A DNA stretch of 64,000 bases from Gammaproteobacteria bacterium (GTDB lineage: Bacteria > Pseudomonadota > Gammaproteobacteria > Pseudomonadales > JAUIET01), in contig JAUIET010000009.1 in NCBI GenBank assembly GCA_030429735.1, positions 144,259-208,258 on the forward strand, in the 5' to 3' direction. The notes below the pieces were generated by a model that saw only the letters and a program-made list of their open reading frames with translations, was not told where the DNA came from and did not search any database. The translations under genes and the position numbers were made by a program. Position 1 is the stretch's first letter; every line of letters starts with the position of its first letter. This document shows positions 38,520 to 48,600 of this stretch, in pieces.

Positions 38520-41500
38520 ATGATAATTCGATCGATTGAAGCGCTGCAGCGCCGCGGCACAGGCGGTGCCGGTCACGGCCTGACGCGCCGGCAACAGCAT
38601 GGAGCGGCAATTGCCGAGCTTGTCGTCGTTCTTCCCGCCTTATTGATGTTAGGCCTGGGCGTTTTGGAAAGCGCATTTTTTTACCAGGCTAAAACAACGG
38701 TTACGTATGCCACCTTCGAAGCCGCCCGCAAGGGTGCTACGACGCACGCGCAGAAGCGCCCGATGCGTGACGAGTTCGGAATGCGCATTGCGTCTATCTA
38801 CGGTGGCGACGGCTCCGGCAGTAAAGCACAAGCCGCCATTGCCGAAGGTTTGGTTGACGCACACAACCCGCTGATTACCAAAATAGACATTATCAACCCC
38901 AGCAGCGAAGCGTTTCTGGAGTTTGGTGTGGAAAACGCCAAGAATGGCCAGATAGAAATACCCAACACTCACCTGCGTTACCGGGACCCAACGATTATTG
39001 GTAGCGAAAGCGAGGTCAACATACAAGATGCCAACCTTCTAAAGATTCAAGCTGAGTACGGCTACCAACTCAGAGTGCCGCTGGTTGCACAAGCCGTGAC
39101 CGGCATCATGAAACAATTTGACCCTGGTAACGCACAGTATTACGACCAGGGCCGAATTCCGATTTCTGCCGTGGCAACCGTGCGAATGCAAAGCGCGGCG
39201 TGGGAAGATGGGAATCTTAGAGCGGATGGGACAGCGCCTGGAGACGGTGATGTGGCGAATGGGGAAGCTGGCGATCCGAACTTTGCTGGCGGGGACAACG
39301 AGGGGCAGGGAGGGAGTGACGACCTGTTCGGGGGAGGATCGCAATGTGATTCGAGGCTTGCCTCTTGCATAAGCAATGGTCGCGGCACTGATGATGTATT
39401 CGGTTCAGGTAGTGGGAATGATCTAGGCAATCAACAGCTGTGCGATGCACCTCCATCGGGAAGCGGTCAAACCTCGCGAAGCGTGCCAGTGCCAGATAGA
39501 GCGGTAGGCAACCCAATTAATGTGGTCAGTGGCAACAAATACCAGCTGGAAACCGATTTGCCTGCACTACCGGGCCCATTAGGACTGGTTTGGCAGCGGC
39601 ACTACAACAGCCAGACCCATCGCCGCGGCCCGGTTGGAGCAGGCTGGCGTCACAGTTATCAAGTGAGCGTTAAAAAGCGAACAGACGGCAGCGTTGAACT
39701 GATCCAGGCTGATGGTCGGTCAATTTTATTTTCAGAGAGTGGAGACCGTTACCAATCCACCTTAGCCAGCGACGGGTGGCTCACGCTGAACGACGACAGT
39801 GTCTTCGATATTAAGCAACGCATCACCTGGCACTGGCAGAGTGGACAAACCCTGCAATTCAACGGGCGCGGCGAGCTCTCGGATATCAGACTGCCCACCG
39901 GCGAGCATGTGTCTTTGCAATACGACGATGGTCATCGTCTGATACTGGTTAAAGACGCACAGGATCGTCGGATCAGCATTGGTTATTACTCAAATGGCCG
40001 CATCAAAACCGTGACAGATCCCGGTGGTAAATCGTTGCGTTACCGGTATGACCGCTACGGCAACATGGAAACGGTCACTTTCGCCAACGGAGCCAGCCGG
40101 CGTTACCATTTTGAAGACAAATACGACCACGCCAATCTCACGGGTATTACCAATGAATTGGGTATTCGCTTTGCAAGCTGGGAATACGACGAGCACGATC
40201 GCGCAATTAGCAGTACTCACGCAGACAACGTAGAGGCGGTCAGTATTGACTACGCCGACGACGGCACGCGATTGGTAAGCAATAGCCAGGGTGAGGCCAG
40301 TACCTACTATACCGAGGTGCGCGAGGGAATAGGTCTGGTGACAGGCATTCAGGGCCCTGGCTGCTCCAGCTGCAGTACCGGTGATGTGTACTATGAATAC
40401 AACGCAGAACTGCAACTTGTTCGAACTGAGCACAAAGATGGGTCTGCGACGATTCGCGAGTACGACGGGTTTGGCCGTATAACGCGTTTGAGTACGGTGG
40501 CCGTCAGTGGTGTGCAACGCCTGGTGGCAGCGTACGAGTACGGAAACTACGATGGGGCGACCGCACGGCTGCCCACCACTGTATTCAAGCCCAGTGTAAA
40601 CCCGGATGCCCAACACGCTTACTCACTGAGTTACAACGCACACGGTCAGTTAACGCAGATGCTGGAGCACGGCTGGTCGCCGAATGCAAACGGCGTATTC
40701 GAGTTGCAACAACGGCTGACCACATTGGACTATCAAAATGGCCGTCTGGCGCGCATTGACGGCCCACGCGACGATGTTCAGGACCTGACACGCCTGCAGT
40801 ACGACGACAAAGGTCGACTCACAGCAATTGCGATGCCCGATGGGCGTGAACTGACAGTAGCCAACTACGATGAATTCGGGCGTCCAACAGAGATTCGCCA
40901 GGGCAGGCAGCAGCCAACGCTGTTGGCCTACAACCAGCGTGGTGATATCTCGCAAGTGACCCAGCGGGGGCAGACTCTGCAGTACCAATACGACGCCGCT
41001 GGGCAATTGATCAGTGTGATCGGTCCCGATGGCGAACGACTGAGCCTGGGCTACGATGCAGCGGGGCGAGCCACAGAAGTGATTGGGCCAAACGGTCGGC
41101 AGATACTCACCGAACTCGATAGTGAAAATCGGGTGGTGGGAAATCGATTACTTGGCGACCAGGGCGATGTTCTTGCTCACATCAGTTACCTGTACGACGC
41201 TGAAGGCCGCTTAAGTCAGATTCAGCGTAATGGGGAAGCCAGTCATTCCCGCGAATACGACATGCAAGGGCAGCTTGCCAGCAGCACCGACGCTGCAGGC
41301 AATCAAACCCGCTTTGAGTACAGCTCGCTGGGAGAGCTGCTTGCCATTACTCAGCCGAACAGCAATACAACCCGGCTGGCCTATGACGCCAAGAGCAACC
41401 TCAACGCGGTTACTGACGCCCGCGATAATCAGACCCGCTACGAATACAACGACTTCGGTCAACGAGTAGCCGAGCACAGCCCAGACACGGGTACCACCCG

Positions 41501-44500
41501 CTACGAATACGATGCAGCGGGTAATCAAATACGAAAACAAAACGCCGAAGGTCAAATTACTGAATACCGCTATGATGCGGCCAACCGCATGATTTCGAGG
41601 CGTGATGCGGACGGCATCGTCAGCTACGAGTACGACCCGCACAGCGCGCGCCTGGCACGAGTACAACACGCAGGCAGTACAGAAACCTTCGCCTACAATC
41701 GCGACGCACAGCTCATTGAGCACACCCGAACCCTTGCGGGTTCGCAATTCACCACCGAATACAACTACAGTAGCCAGGGAAAGCTGCTGACCAAGCGCCT
41801 GCCAGATGGACAGCTGCTTAACTACCACTACCACGAAGACGGACCACGAAAAGGTACATTACGCGCCATCACCCGCGATGACCTGATCGGTCAAACCACC
41901 ATCATTGGCGAACTCAATACCTATGATACCGCCACGCTTGAAACCTACACCCACGGTAATGGCATTGCAGTGCGCAAAGAGCACGACGGCCTGGGAACCG
42001 CAACCGCACTCAGCTTTGGCAAAGCACTTCAATTAAGCTATCACTACGACGAAGCAGGCCGCATTGCAGGTATAAAGGAAAACACCCACCAGAACTGGTA
42101 CGAATACGATTCTGCGGGGCAGTTACTGGGCGCAGATACATCACTCGGTCGCTTCGAGTACCGATACGATGAGGTAGGCAACCGAACCGAAAAGACCACC
42201 GAACGGAATGGTACGAGTACTACTGACACCTACAAGTACGCCGAGCCGGGCCAGGGCAACGCTTTGCTGGGTATCAACGATCAAGAGCGATCCTATAACG
42301 CTACCGGCAATCCCCGTGAGACCGAACAGTACCGATACCAATACAACGCGCAACAGCGACCGGTCAAAGTTTTCGAGAAAGCAAACAACACACTTATAGC
42401 TGAATACGAATACAACAGCTTTGGTGCGCGCACGAAGAAGGTCACCTATGGCGCCAGTCGCACTGCAGGTAAGAAATCCGTTACCTACTACCTGTACGAC
42501 GGTCGAAAACTGGCGGCTGAAATCAATGAAGATGGCGACATCCTTGCGCAGTACCTGTATTACAAAGGCAAGGTCATTGCCAAGCTGGAAGGGCGTGATG
42601 TATACGCTGTACATACGGACCATCTTGGTACGCCGAAGACAATCACGGATGAAGACCAAAACACGGTTTGGCATGCGGAATACACGCCGTTTGGGAAGGC
42701 GGAGTTAACCGAAGAACAAATCGCGTTTAACTTGCGATTGCCAGGGCAGTATTTTGATGAGGAGACTGGGGGGCATTATAACTATTACCGCACTTACGAG
42801 CCCGAAACGGGGAGATACACGCAATCTGATCCCATTGGGCTCGCGGGTGGACTGAACACTTACGCGTACGTTACCAATAACCCGCTGCAACTGACGGACA
42901 TTCTTGGATTAGCGCCGGACGCGAATGGAGCAGGACCGGAGCCTAGTACCCCTGAGGCCGAGGACGAGTACAAACAAAACCTGACGCAGGTCATTGATCG
43001 GGCGATTAGCCAACTCGGCGAGGGCGAGGTCGCTGCAGCGGCTGAAAGAGTTCTCAACGACCTTAAAACTGGAATCGCGATTGTTGTTGGCATAGCCGCA
43101 GGAGCCGGAGCAATTGCTGCGGGTGCGGTTGCTGTAGGCGCAGTATCAGCCCCCGTAGCTCTGGCGGCGCTAGCGAGTGCCGCAGCAACCGTCGGGGTTG
43201 CAGCTCTCTGGTATACAGGGTACGAAGGCGTCAAACTCATCTACGAGCTCATCACGCTAGCCTTCGAAGTTGGCGCCGTCAGCCGCTGTGATCCAGACGC
43301 GGACACCCGGCTAAACAAAATTGGTGATCGACTTGCACAACTGACTCTAAAAGCTGGAGAAACCACGCTATTGGCCGTAGCTGGCTTTGGTATTGGGAAG
43401 ATCGCATCGAAGATCGGGAATGTCTTTAAGCGATTCAAGAAGCCAAACGCCTGTTCGTTCGCGGGTGACACATTGGTGCTCACCAGCACGGGCTTCGTTG
43501 CCATTCGTGAGATCGAAGCGGGTAACGATGAAGTCTGGGCCAGGGATGAGCAGACCGGGGAGATGGGCTGGCAGCCAGTGCTGGCTCAATACTCCAATCC
43601 CTACGATAAGACTGTATCGGTTACAACACGATCGAGCGATGGTACTGAGCAAACGATTGTCTCGAATGCGATCCATCCGTACTTCGCCAAAATACCAGAG
43701 AACGCAACGGTGGTTGCGTCATCTGAAGGGCATGTCTACGCAGGAGGTGTCGAGAGCGGCCACTGGGTAGATGCGGCGAACCTACAACCGGGGTTTGAGC
43801 TGCTGAGCAGTGACGAATCATGGCAGACAGTAGTATCGGTTGATGTTCAGCAAAAGCCGCTCAATGCATTCAACCTGACCGTTCAGGATTACAGCACGTA
43901 TTTTGTTGCAGCCAATGACGAAGCCGACGCGGTATGGGTGCATAACAACTGTTTTGATGAGTTGCCAGATGGCTATAACCCCACTGGCAAAAGGAATGAT
44001 TTTGGCCAAGAAACGTTTGAAGCACCCAACGGCGAGATACTTTATAAAGCTTACGATCCTGTCCTGAAAAAGGATCGTTTTTATGATCCGAAAGTGTACC
44101 CTCCGGGCAACGGAATCTGGAGATCTGACTTCTATGATAAAGATGGGAACCCGATTAAGTGGAGGAATCCTATTACAAACAAAGTCGAGGATATACCCGC
44201 AGGTACCAAGTTCCATGCCGATCATATATTGCCAAAGAAGAAGTTAGAAAAGCTACCTGGTTGGGATGAGTTGTCGCCAGCGCAACGAAAAATACTGCAG
44301 AATGATAGAAGTAATTTCCAGCCGCTTGCAGGTTCCCTCAACTGTAGTAAAGGCTCAAAATGTGGAATTGATGGAACTGACTGGACGCACTACAAGGGCG
44401 AAGAGCTTCCAGAAAGCTATAAAAAATGGTTAGTTAAAGAGCAAGAAAAATTGCAAGCCTATTTCGTGAAGAGGATTCAGGCAATGTTAGACTCTGATTA

Positions 44501-44501
44501 A
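38520..44501 (+). CDS. TadE-like domain fused to RHS polymorphic toxin with HINT and HNH nuclease
   Basis: One uninterrupted 1,993-residue frame. Residues 1-~230: TadE-like pseudopilin (HGAAIAELVVVLPALLML; then FEAARKGATTH). ~235-325: Gly/Asp/Ser-rich linker. ~329-400: DUF6531-type N-cap of RHS proteins (VGNPINVVSGNKYQLETDLP). ~400-1460: RHS/YD repeats, with the core ending at [15 protein letters not shown] (from H1419) and [19 protein letters not shown]. ~1520-1590: very hydrophobic segment, perhaps for toxin translocation. 1645-1810: HINT autoprotease starting ACSFAGDT and ending VHNN|C1811. 1811-1993: HNH nuclease toxin with HADHILP (His1899-Pro1905) and [26 protein letters not shown]. After ~43,950 the DNA turns more A/T-rich. 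Fusion to TadE suggests secretion or surface display by the Tad machine (inference). Confidence 0.92.
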   Translation: MIIRSIEALQRRGTGGAGHGLTRRQQHGAAIAELVVVLPALLMLGLGVLESAFFYQAKTTVTYATFEAARKGATTHAQKRPMRDEFGMRIASIYGGDGSGSKAQAAIAEGLVDAHNPLITKIDIINPSSEAFLEFGVENAKNGQIEIPNTHLRYRDPTIIGSESEVNIQDANLLKIQAEYGYQLRVPLVAQAVTGIMKQFDPGNAQYYDQGRIPISAVATVRMQSAAWEDGNLRADGTAPGDGDVANGEAGDPNFAGGDNEGQGGSDDLFGGGSQCDSRLASCISNGRGTDDVFGSGSGNDLGNQQLCDAPPSGSGQTSRSVPVPDRAVGNPINVVSGNKYQLETDLPALPGPLGLVWQRHYNSQTHRRGPVGAGWRHSYQVSVKKRTDGSVELIQADGRSILFSESGDRYQSTLASDGWLTLNDDSVFDIKQRITWHWQSGQTLQFNGRGELSDIRLPTGEHVSLQYDDGHRLILVKDAQDRRISIGYYSNGRIKTVTDPGGKSLRYRYDRYGNMETVTFANGASRRYHFEDKYDHANLTGITNELGIRFASWEYDEHDRAISSTHADNVEAVSIDYADDGTRLVSNSQGEASTYYTEVREGIGLVTGIQGPGCSSCSTGDVYYEYNAELQLVRTEHKDGSATIREYDGFGRITRLSTVAVSGVQRLVAAYEYGNYDGATARLPTTVFKPSVNPDAQHAYSLSYNAHGQLTQMLEHGWSPNANGVFELQQRLTTLDYQNGRLARIDGPRDDVQDLTRLQYDDKGRLTAIAMPDGRELTVANYDEFGRPTEIRQGRQQPTLLAYNQRGDISQVTQRGQTLQYQYDAAGQLISVIGPDGERLSLGYDAAGRATEVIGPNGRQILTELDSENRVVGNRLLGDQGDVLAHISYLYDAEGRLSQIQRNGEASHSREYDMQGQLASSTDAAGNQTRFEYSSLGELLAITQPNSNTTRLAYDAKSNLNAVTDARDNQTRYEYNDFGQRVAEHSPDTGTTRYEYDAAGNQIRKQNAEGQITEYRYDAANRMISRRDADGIVSYEYDPHSARLARVQHAGSTETFAYNRDAQLIEHTRTLAGSQFTTEYNYSSQGKLLTKRLPDGQLLNYHYHEDGPRKGTLRAITRDDLIGQTTIIGELNTYDTATLETYTHGNGIAVRKEHDGLGTATALSFGKALQLSYHYDEAGRIAGIKENTHQNWYEYDSAGQLLGADTSLGRFEYRYDEVGNRTEKTTERNGTSTTDTYKYAEPGQGNALLGINDQERSYNATGNPRETEQYRYQYNAQQRPVKVFEKANNTLIAEYEYNSFGARTKKVTYGASRTAGKKSVTYYLYDGRKLAAEINEDGDILAQYLYYKGKVIAKLEGRDVYAVHTDHLGTPKTITDEDQNTVWHAEYTPFGKAELTEEQIAFNLRLPGQYFDEETGGHYNYYRTYEPETGRYTQSDPIGLAGGLNTYAYVTNNPLQLTDILGLAPDANGAGPEPSTPEAEDEYKQNLTQVIDRAISQLGEGEVAAAAERVLNDLKTGIAIVVGIAAGAGAIAAGAVAVGAVSAPVALAALASAAATVGVAALWYTGYEGVKLIYELITLAFEVGAVSRCDPDADTRLNKIGDRLAQLTLKAGETTLLAVAGFGIGKIASKIGNVFKRFKKPNACSFAGDTLVLTSTGFVAIREIEAGNDEVWARDEQTGEMGWQPVLAQYSNPYDKTVSVTTRSSDGTEQTIVSNAIHPYFAKIPENATVVASSEGHVYAGGVESGHWVDAANLQPGFELLSSDESWQTVVSVDVQQKPLNAFNLTVQDYSTYFVAANDEADAVWVHNNCFDELPDGYNPTGKRNDFGQETFEAPNGEILYKAYDPVLKKDRFYDPKVYPPGNGIWRSDFYDKDGNPIKWRNPITNKVEDIPAGTKFHADHILPKKKLEKLPGWDELSPAQRKILQNDRSNFQPLAGSLNCSKGSKCGIDGTDWTHYKGEELPESYKKWLVKEQEKLQAYFVKRIQAMLDSD
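42776..42787. repeat. putative att core inside the RHS gene (left end of unit 1)
   Basis: TTATAACTATTA, encoding part of H-Y-N-Y-Y in the RHS core. Sequence identity with the second unit begins exactly here (42776 against 51523): the base before differs and everything after matches. It recurs at 51523 and 60270, always at the unit border. Confidence 0.7.
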
Positions 44502-45163
44502 TGAGTCTGTCGATGTTGTTGAATATAAATGCAATGGATATAACGTACCAGCCTTCCGATGAGTCCCTAGAGTCGTCTTTAATCTCAGCCGTTGAGAGAG
44601 GGGATGGCAAGCGTGTCGAACAGCTTATTGAAAATGGTGCAATTATTGATTGCCAGTCAAAGCACTGGACTAACAGTTCTGCATTACATATTGCTGTCGA
44701 TAAGATGCACTTGAGCATAGTCTCACTCCTATTGTCCCTCGGCGCCAATACAGAGGTTGTGGATTCAAATGGTCTTACTCCCCTAATGTTGGCTTGTGCA
44801 ACTGAAAATGATGATGGGCTGGCTATTGCTGAATTGTTGATCGAAAAAGGGGCTGATCCAAACTACGTTAGGGAGTCAGATGAGATGACAGCTCTGAAAT
44901 TTGCAGCGAGGCGTGGAAGTGAGAATCTGGTAAAGCGTTTATGCGCCCTTAGTGATGATATTGATGGGCCTGTAGGTACAAAGCAAACTGCACTGATGTT
45001 GGCTGCACGCTATAACAACGTACGCGTTATAAAAGTATTGTTAGATTGCGGTGCTGACCCGAATAAAGAATGCGGTTTAAAGTGGGCCAAGGGCAAAACT
45101 GCGCTGTGGTTAGCGCAAGAAGAAGGTAGCAAAAATGCGGTTAAGTACCTGTCAAACTTGTAG
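44501..45163 (+). CDS. ankyrin-repeat protein, probable immunity protein
   Basis: A 220-residue protein with about four ankyrin repeats (SALHIAVDKMHLSIVSLLLS; GLTPLMLACATENDDGLAIA; ALKFAARRGSENLVKRL; ALMLAARYNNVRVIKVLL). The ATG shares a base with the toxin stop (TAATG), so it is coupled to the toxin. Position directly after the nuclease tip, and A/T-rich composition like it, fit an immunity protein; ankyrin proteins are a known class of predicted immunity proteins. Binding to the HNH domain is inferred. Confidence 0.75.
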   Translation: MSLSMLLNINAMDITYQPSDESLESSLISAVERGDGKRVEQLIENGAIIDCQSKHWTNSSALHIAVDKMHLSIVSLLLSLGANTEVVDSNGLTPLMLACATENDDGLAIAELLIEKGADPNYVRESDEMTALKFAARRGSENLVKRLCALSDDIDGPVGTKQTALMLAARYNNVRVIKVLLDCGADPNKECGLKWAKGKTALWLAQEEGSKNAVKYLSNL

Positions 45164-45192
45164 CACTGTAAGTTGTTTCAGTTCTTTGGATG

Positions 45193-45588
45193 CTACTTAG
45201 CCGCCTTCCGCATTACCTTATTGACCTGCGATTTCCGTACAAAACTGTCGATGACCAGCACCAGGGCTTGCTGATCTTCATCGGATAATTCATCTACTTG
45301 GTGGTAGAGGCTCATCAACTCATGGTTGTGAATCTTAGGTTCGCTAAGTGAGTCGGTGCGCCCAGCCAGCTCGTCTAGGCTGACCTGCAAAATGTCGGCG
45401 ATCTTCATTACGGTATCCAGCTGTGGGGTGGCGGTACCCCGCTCCCAGCGGTTGTACACCCTTGGATCAACCCCCAATAACTCAGCAAGCCGCGCTTGCG
45501 TAATGTTGCGCGCTGACCTGAGCAATTTAAGCCGCTCTGAAAACCCTGACATATCGACCCACCGTATCCAGTCTTGGTGAGCACTCAT
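45193..45588 (-). CDS. XRE-family transcriptional regulator of the element
   Basis: A 131-residue regulator with an N-terminal Cro/C1 helix-turn-helix (LKLLRSARNITQARLAELLG; VDPRVYNRWERGTATPQ) and a C-terminal helical part. The frame extends to 45723, but the ATG at 45588 has GGAGG at good spacing. It is transcribed away from the primase, so it probably represses both genes from the shared gap, in phage-repressor fashion (inference). Confidence 0.85.
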   Translation of the reverse strand: MSAHQDWIRWVDMSGFSERLKLLRSARNITQARLAELLGVDPRVYNRWERGTATPQLDTVMKIADILQVSLDELAGRTDSLSEPKIHNHELMSLYHQVDELSDEDQQALVLVIDSFVRKSQVNKVMRKAAK

Positions 45589-45685
45589 TTTATGGCCTCC
45601 ATTTTTAAGTCTTGCTTGAAATCTACTATATAGTTTATATTTAAATAAATCTATATGTCTATTGACCGATTCTGAGGAGATCACC
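45589..45685. promoter_or_regulatory. divergent promoter/operator region, unit 1
   Basis: A 97-base A/T-rich gap between the regulator and the primase. It includes CTATATAGTTTATATTTAAATAAATCTATATG (45622-45653 approx., with partial dyads built on CTATATAG and ATCTATAT), the likely regulator-binding and -10 area. The primase RBS is TGAGGAGATCACC followed by GTG. Confidence 0.5.
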
Positions 45686-48600
45686 GTGGCCAGAATACCC
45701 AACGACGAACTGGACCGCATCAAACGCCAGGTGTCCTTGCTGGAACTGGTGCAAGGCCAGGGCCACGAGGTGGTGCGCCAGGGTAAGGACTACGTGATTG
45801 CCTGCCCGTTCCATAGTGACGACACGCCGAGTTTGATCATCAGCCCGAAAAGCAATCTGTACCACTGCTTTGGCTGCGAGGCGGCCGGTTCTGTGATTGA
45901 CTGGGTGATGCAGACCCAGGGCGTGAGTTTTAGGCACGCGGTTGAGGTGCTGCGCGATGATCCTTCCCTTTTGACTCAAAGCGCTCGCGGTTCTCGCGGG
46001 GCCGGCTCAGCTGCCAAAGGGACTGCGGTAATCCGGCACCCGACGACGCCCAAGCTGGATGCGCCGGTGTCGAGTGATGCGGACGATCAAGCCGTACTGC
46101 AACAGGTGATTGATTATTATCACGAGACGTTGCTGGGCAATGCCGATGCCCTGGCGTATCTGGACAAGCGTGGCTTGAATGATGCTGAGCTGATCGAGAC
46201 GTTCAGGCTGGGTTATGCCAACCGGACTTTAGGTTTGAGGTTGCCACAAAAAAGCCGCAAGGCGGGTGCGGACATCCGTGGGCAGTTGCGGCGTATTGGG
46301 GTGTACCGCGACACGGGGCGGGAGCATTTTAACGGTTCGTTGGTGATACCGGTGCTGGATACCGATGGAGCAGTTCGCGAAGTATACGGACGCAAGCTGG
46401 GTGAGCGGTTGCGCAAAGGGACGCCAAAACACACGTATCTGCCGGGGCCGCACGAAGGAGTATTCAATATCGCCGGGCTTGCGGGTGCCGAGGAAGTGAT
46501 TCTGTGCGAATCGCTGATTGATGCGTTGACGTTCTGGCGTTGGGGCTTTCGGCGGGTGACGAGTGCGTACGGGGTGAATGGCGTTACTGAGGAGCTGTTG
46601 CGGTGCCTGGTGGACGATGGGGTTAAGCGGGTGTTGATTGCGTATGACCGCGATGACTCGGGCGACAAAGCGGCGGCCAAGCTGGCGAAAACCTTAAACC
46701 AGCACAAGATCGATGCGTATCGCATTCTGTTCCCGAAAGGCATGGATGCGAATGAATATGCCTGCCAGATGTCACCGCCACAGAAAAGCCTGGCTCTGGT
46801 GATCCGCCAAGCGGAACCGATGGGCAAGGTGGTCCACACAATCGCTTCTTCTTTAGCCGCTGAAATCGCCACCAGCGAGATTGATACCCAGGCCACACCA
46901 GCCCCGAAACCCGCCACAGCGATTCCCGTTGATATCAAAGCCGATGGGATTTACATCACGCTGGGCGATCGGGTGTACCGGGTGAAAGGCTTTGATCAGA
47001 GCGCCCTTCGCGACACCTTGAAAATCACGCTCATGGTGACGAGCCAGAACCCGGCAAGCCAAGGCGAGGCCTTTCACCTGGACACGCTGGATTTATACAG
47101 CAGCAAGCAACGCCAGGTGTTTATCAACCAGGCGAGTGTGGAGTGTGGTGTGACGCCGGAGGTGGTCAAGACGGACTTGGGCAAGGTGTTGCTGCAGTTG
47201 GAGACATTGCAGCAGATAGATTCTGACGAAAATGCTGTGGAGACGACAGTGCTAACCGATGCCGAGCGCGGCGAGGCTTTAGCCTTGCTCACATCGCCTG
47301 ACTTGCTGGACCGCATTCTGTCGGACTTTAGCCTGGCCGGTGTTGTGGGCGAAGAAACCAACAAGTTGGCAGGCTATTTAGCTTGTGTGTCGCGCCAATT
47401 AGAAAGGCCGCTAGCGGTCGTGATTCAGTCGTCGAGTGCGGCGGGGAAGTCGGCGTTGATGGAGTCGATACTGGCACTGATGCCGGAGGAAGATCGGGTG
47501 CAGTACTCGGCGATGACAGGACAGAGTCTGTTTTACATGGGTGAGACGAACCTGAAACACAAAATACTGGCGATTGCCGAAGAAGAAGGGGCGCATAACG
47601 CCAGTTACGCCTTGAAACTGCTGCAGAGCGAGGGGGAAGTGACGATTGCCAGTACGGGTAAGGACGAGGACTCCGGCGATCTGGTGACAAAGGAATACAA
47701 GGTGGAAGGGCCGGTGATGTTGTTCTTAACCACGACCGCCATCGATATCGACGAGGAATTGCTGAATCGCTGTTTGGTGTTGACGGTCAATGAAAGCCGC
47801 GAACAAACGCAGGCGATTCACCGGGCACAGCGGCAGCGAAGAACACTGGATGGTCTGCACAGTAAGTTAGAGAAAGACCGCGTTGTGCGGCTGCACCAGA
47901 ACGCACAGCGCCTGTTAAAACCGCTGGCGGTGATCAACCCCTATGCCGATCAACTGACGTTTCTGGACGATAAAACCCGGACCCGGCGTGATCATGAAAA
48001 ATACCTGACGCTGATCGACAGCATTACCTTGTTGCACCAGTACCAGCGAAACATCAACACCGTGGAGGGGCCGAGTGGTGAACCAGAGAGCGCCATTGAG
48101 TACATCGAGGTGACGCTGGAGGACATCACCACCGCCAACCGCCTGGCGCACGAGATCCTTGGCCGCACGCTGGACGAGTTGCCACCGCAAACGCGCAAGT
48201 TGCTGTCGCACATCCAGTCGATGGTGCAGGCGGGCTGCCAGGCCCAGGGGATGGAACAGAAGGATTATCGTTTTAGTCGCAAGGACATCCGTGCGGCCAC
48301 GCACTGGAGTGATGGGCAACTGAAAATCCACTGCAAGCGCCTGGAGGAGCTGGAATACCTGCTGGTACACCGTGGCAGCCGGGGGCACAGCCTGGACTAT
48401 GAGCTGCTCTATGACGGAGCACCTGCCGACAATGCCGATACCGCCAGCCGATTGATGGGCTTGATCGATATCGACTCACTGTACGATGCGGAAACGTCAG
48501 GGGTAAAAAGGCAAAAGTCAGAGAAAAAACAGCAAAAGACAGCCCCAAGTCGGGGCCAAGTTAGGCCCAAGTCAGGGGGTCGTCAGGGTCGTGAAAACGG

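Noticed and set aside
46213..46938. 241-codon minus-strand frame opposite the primase (and its copy at 54960)
   Set aside because: Low-complexity Ser/Arg-rich shadow of a GC-biased gene; the sense frame has clear domains.
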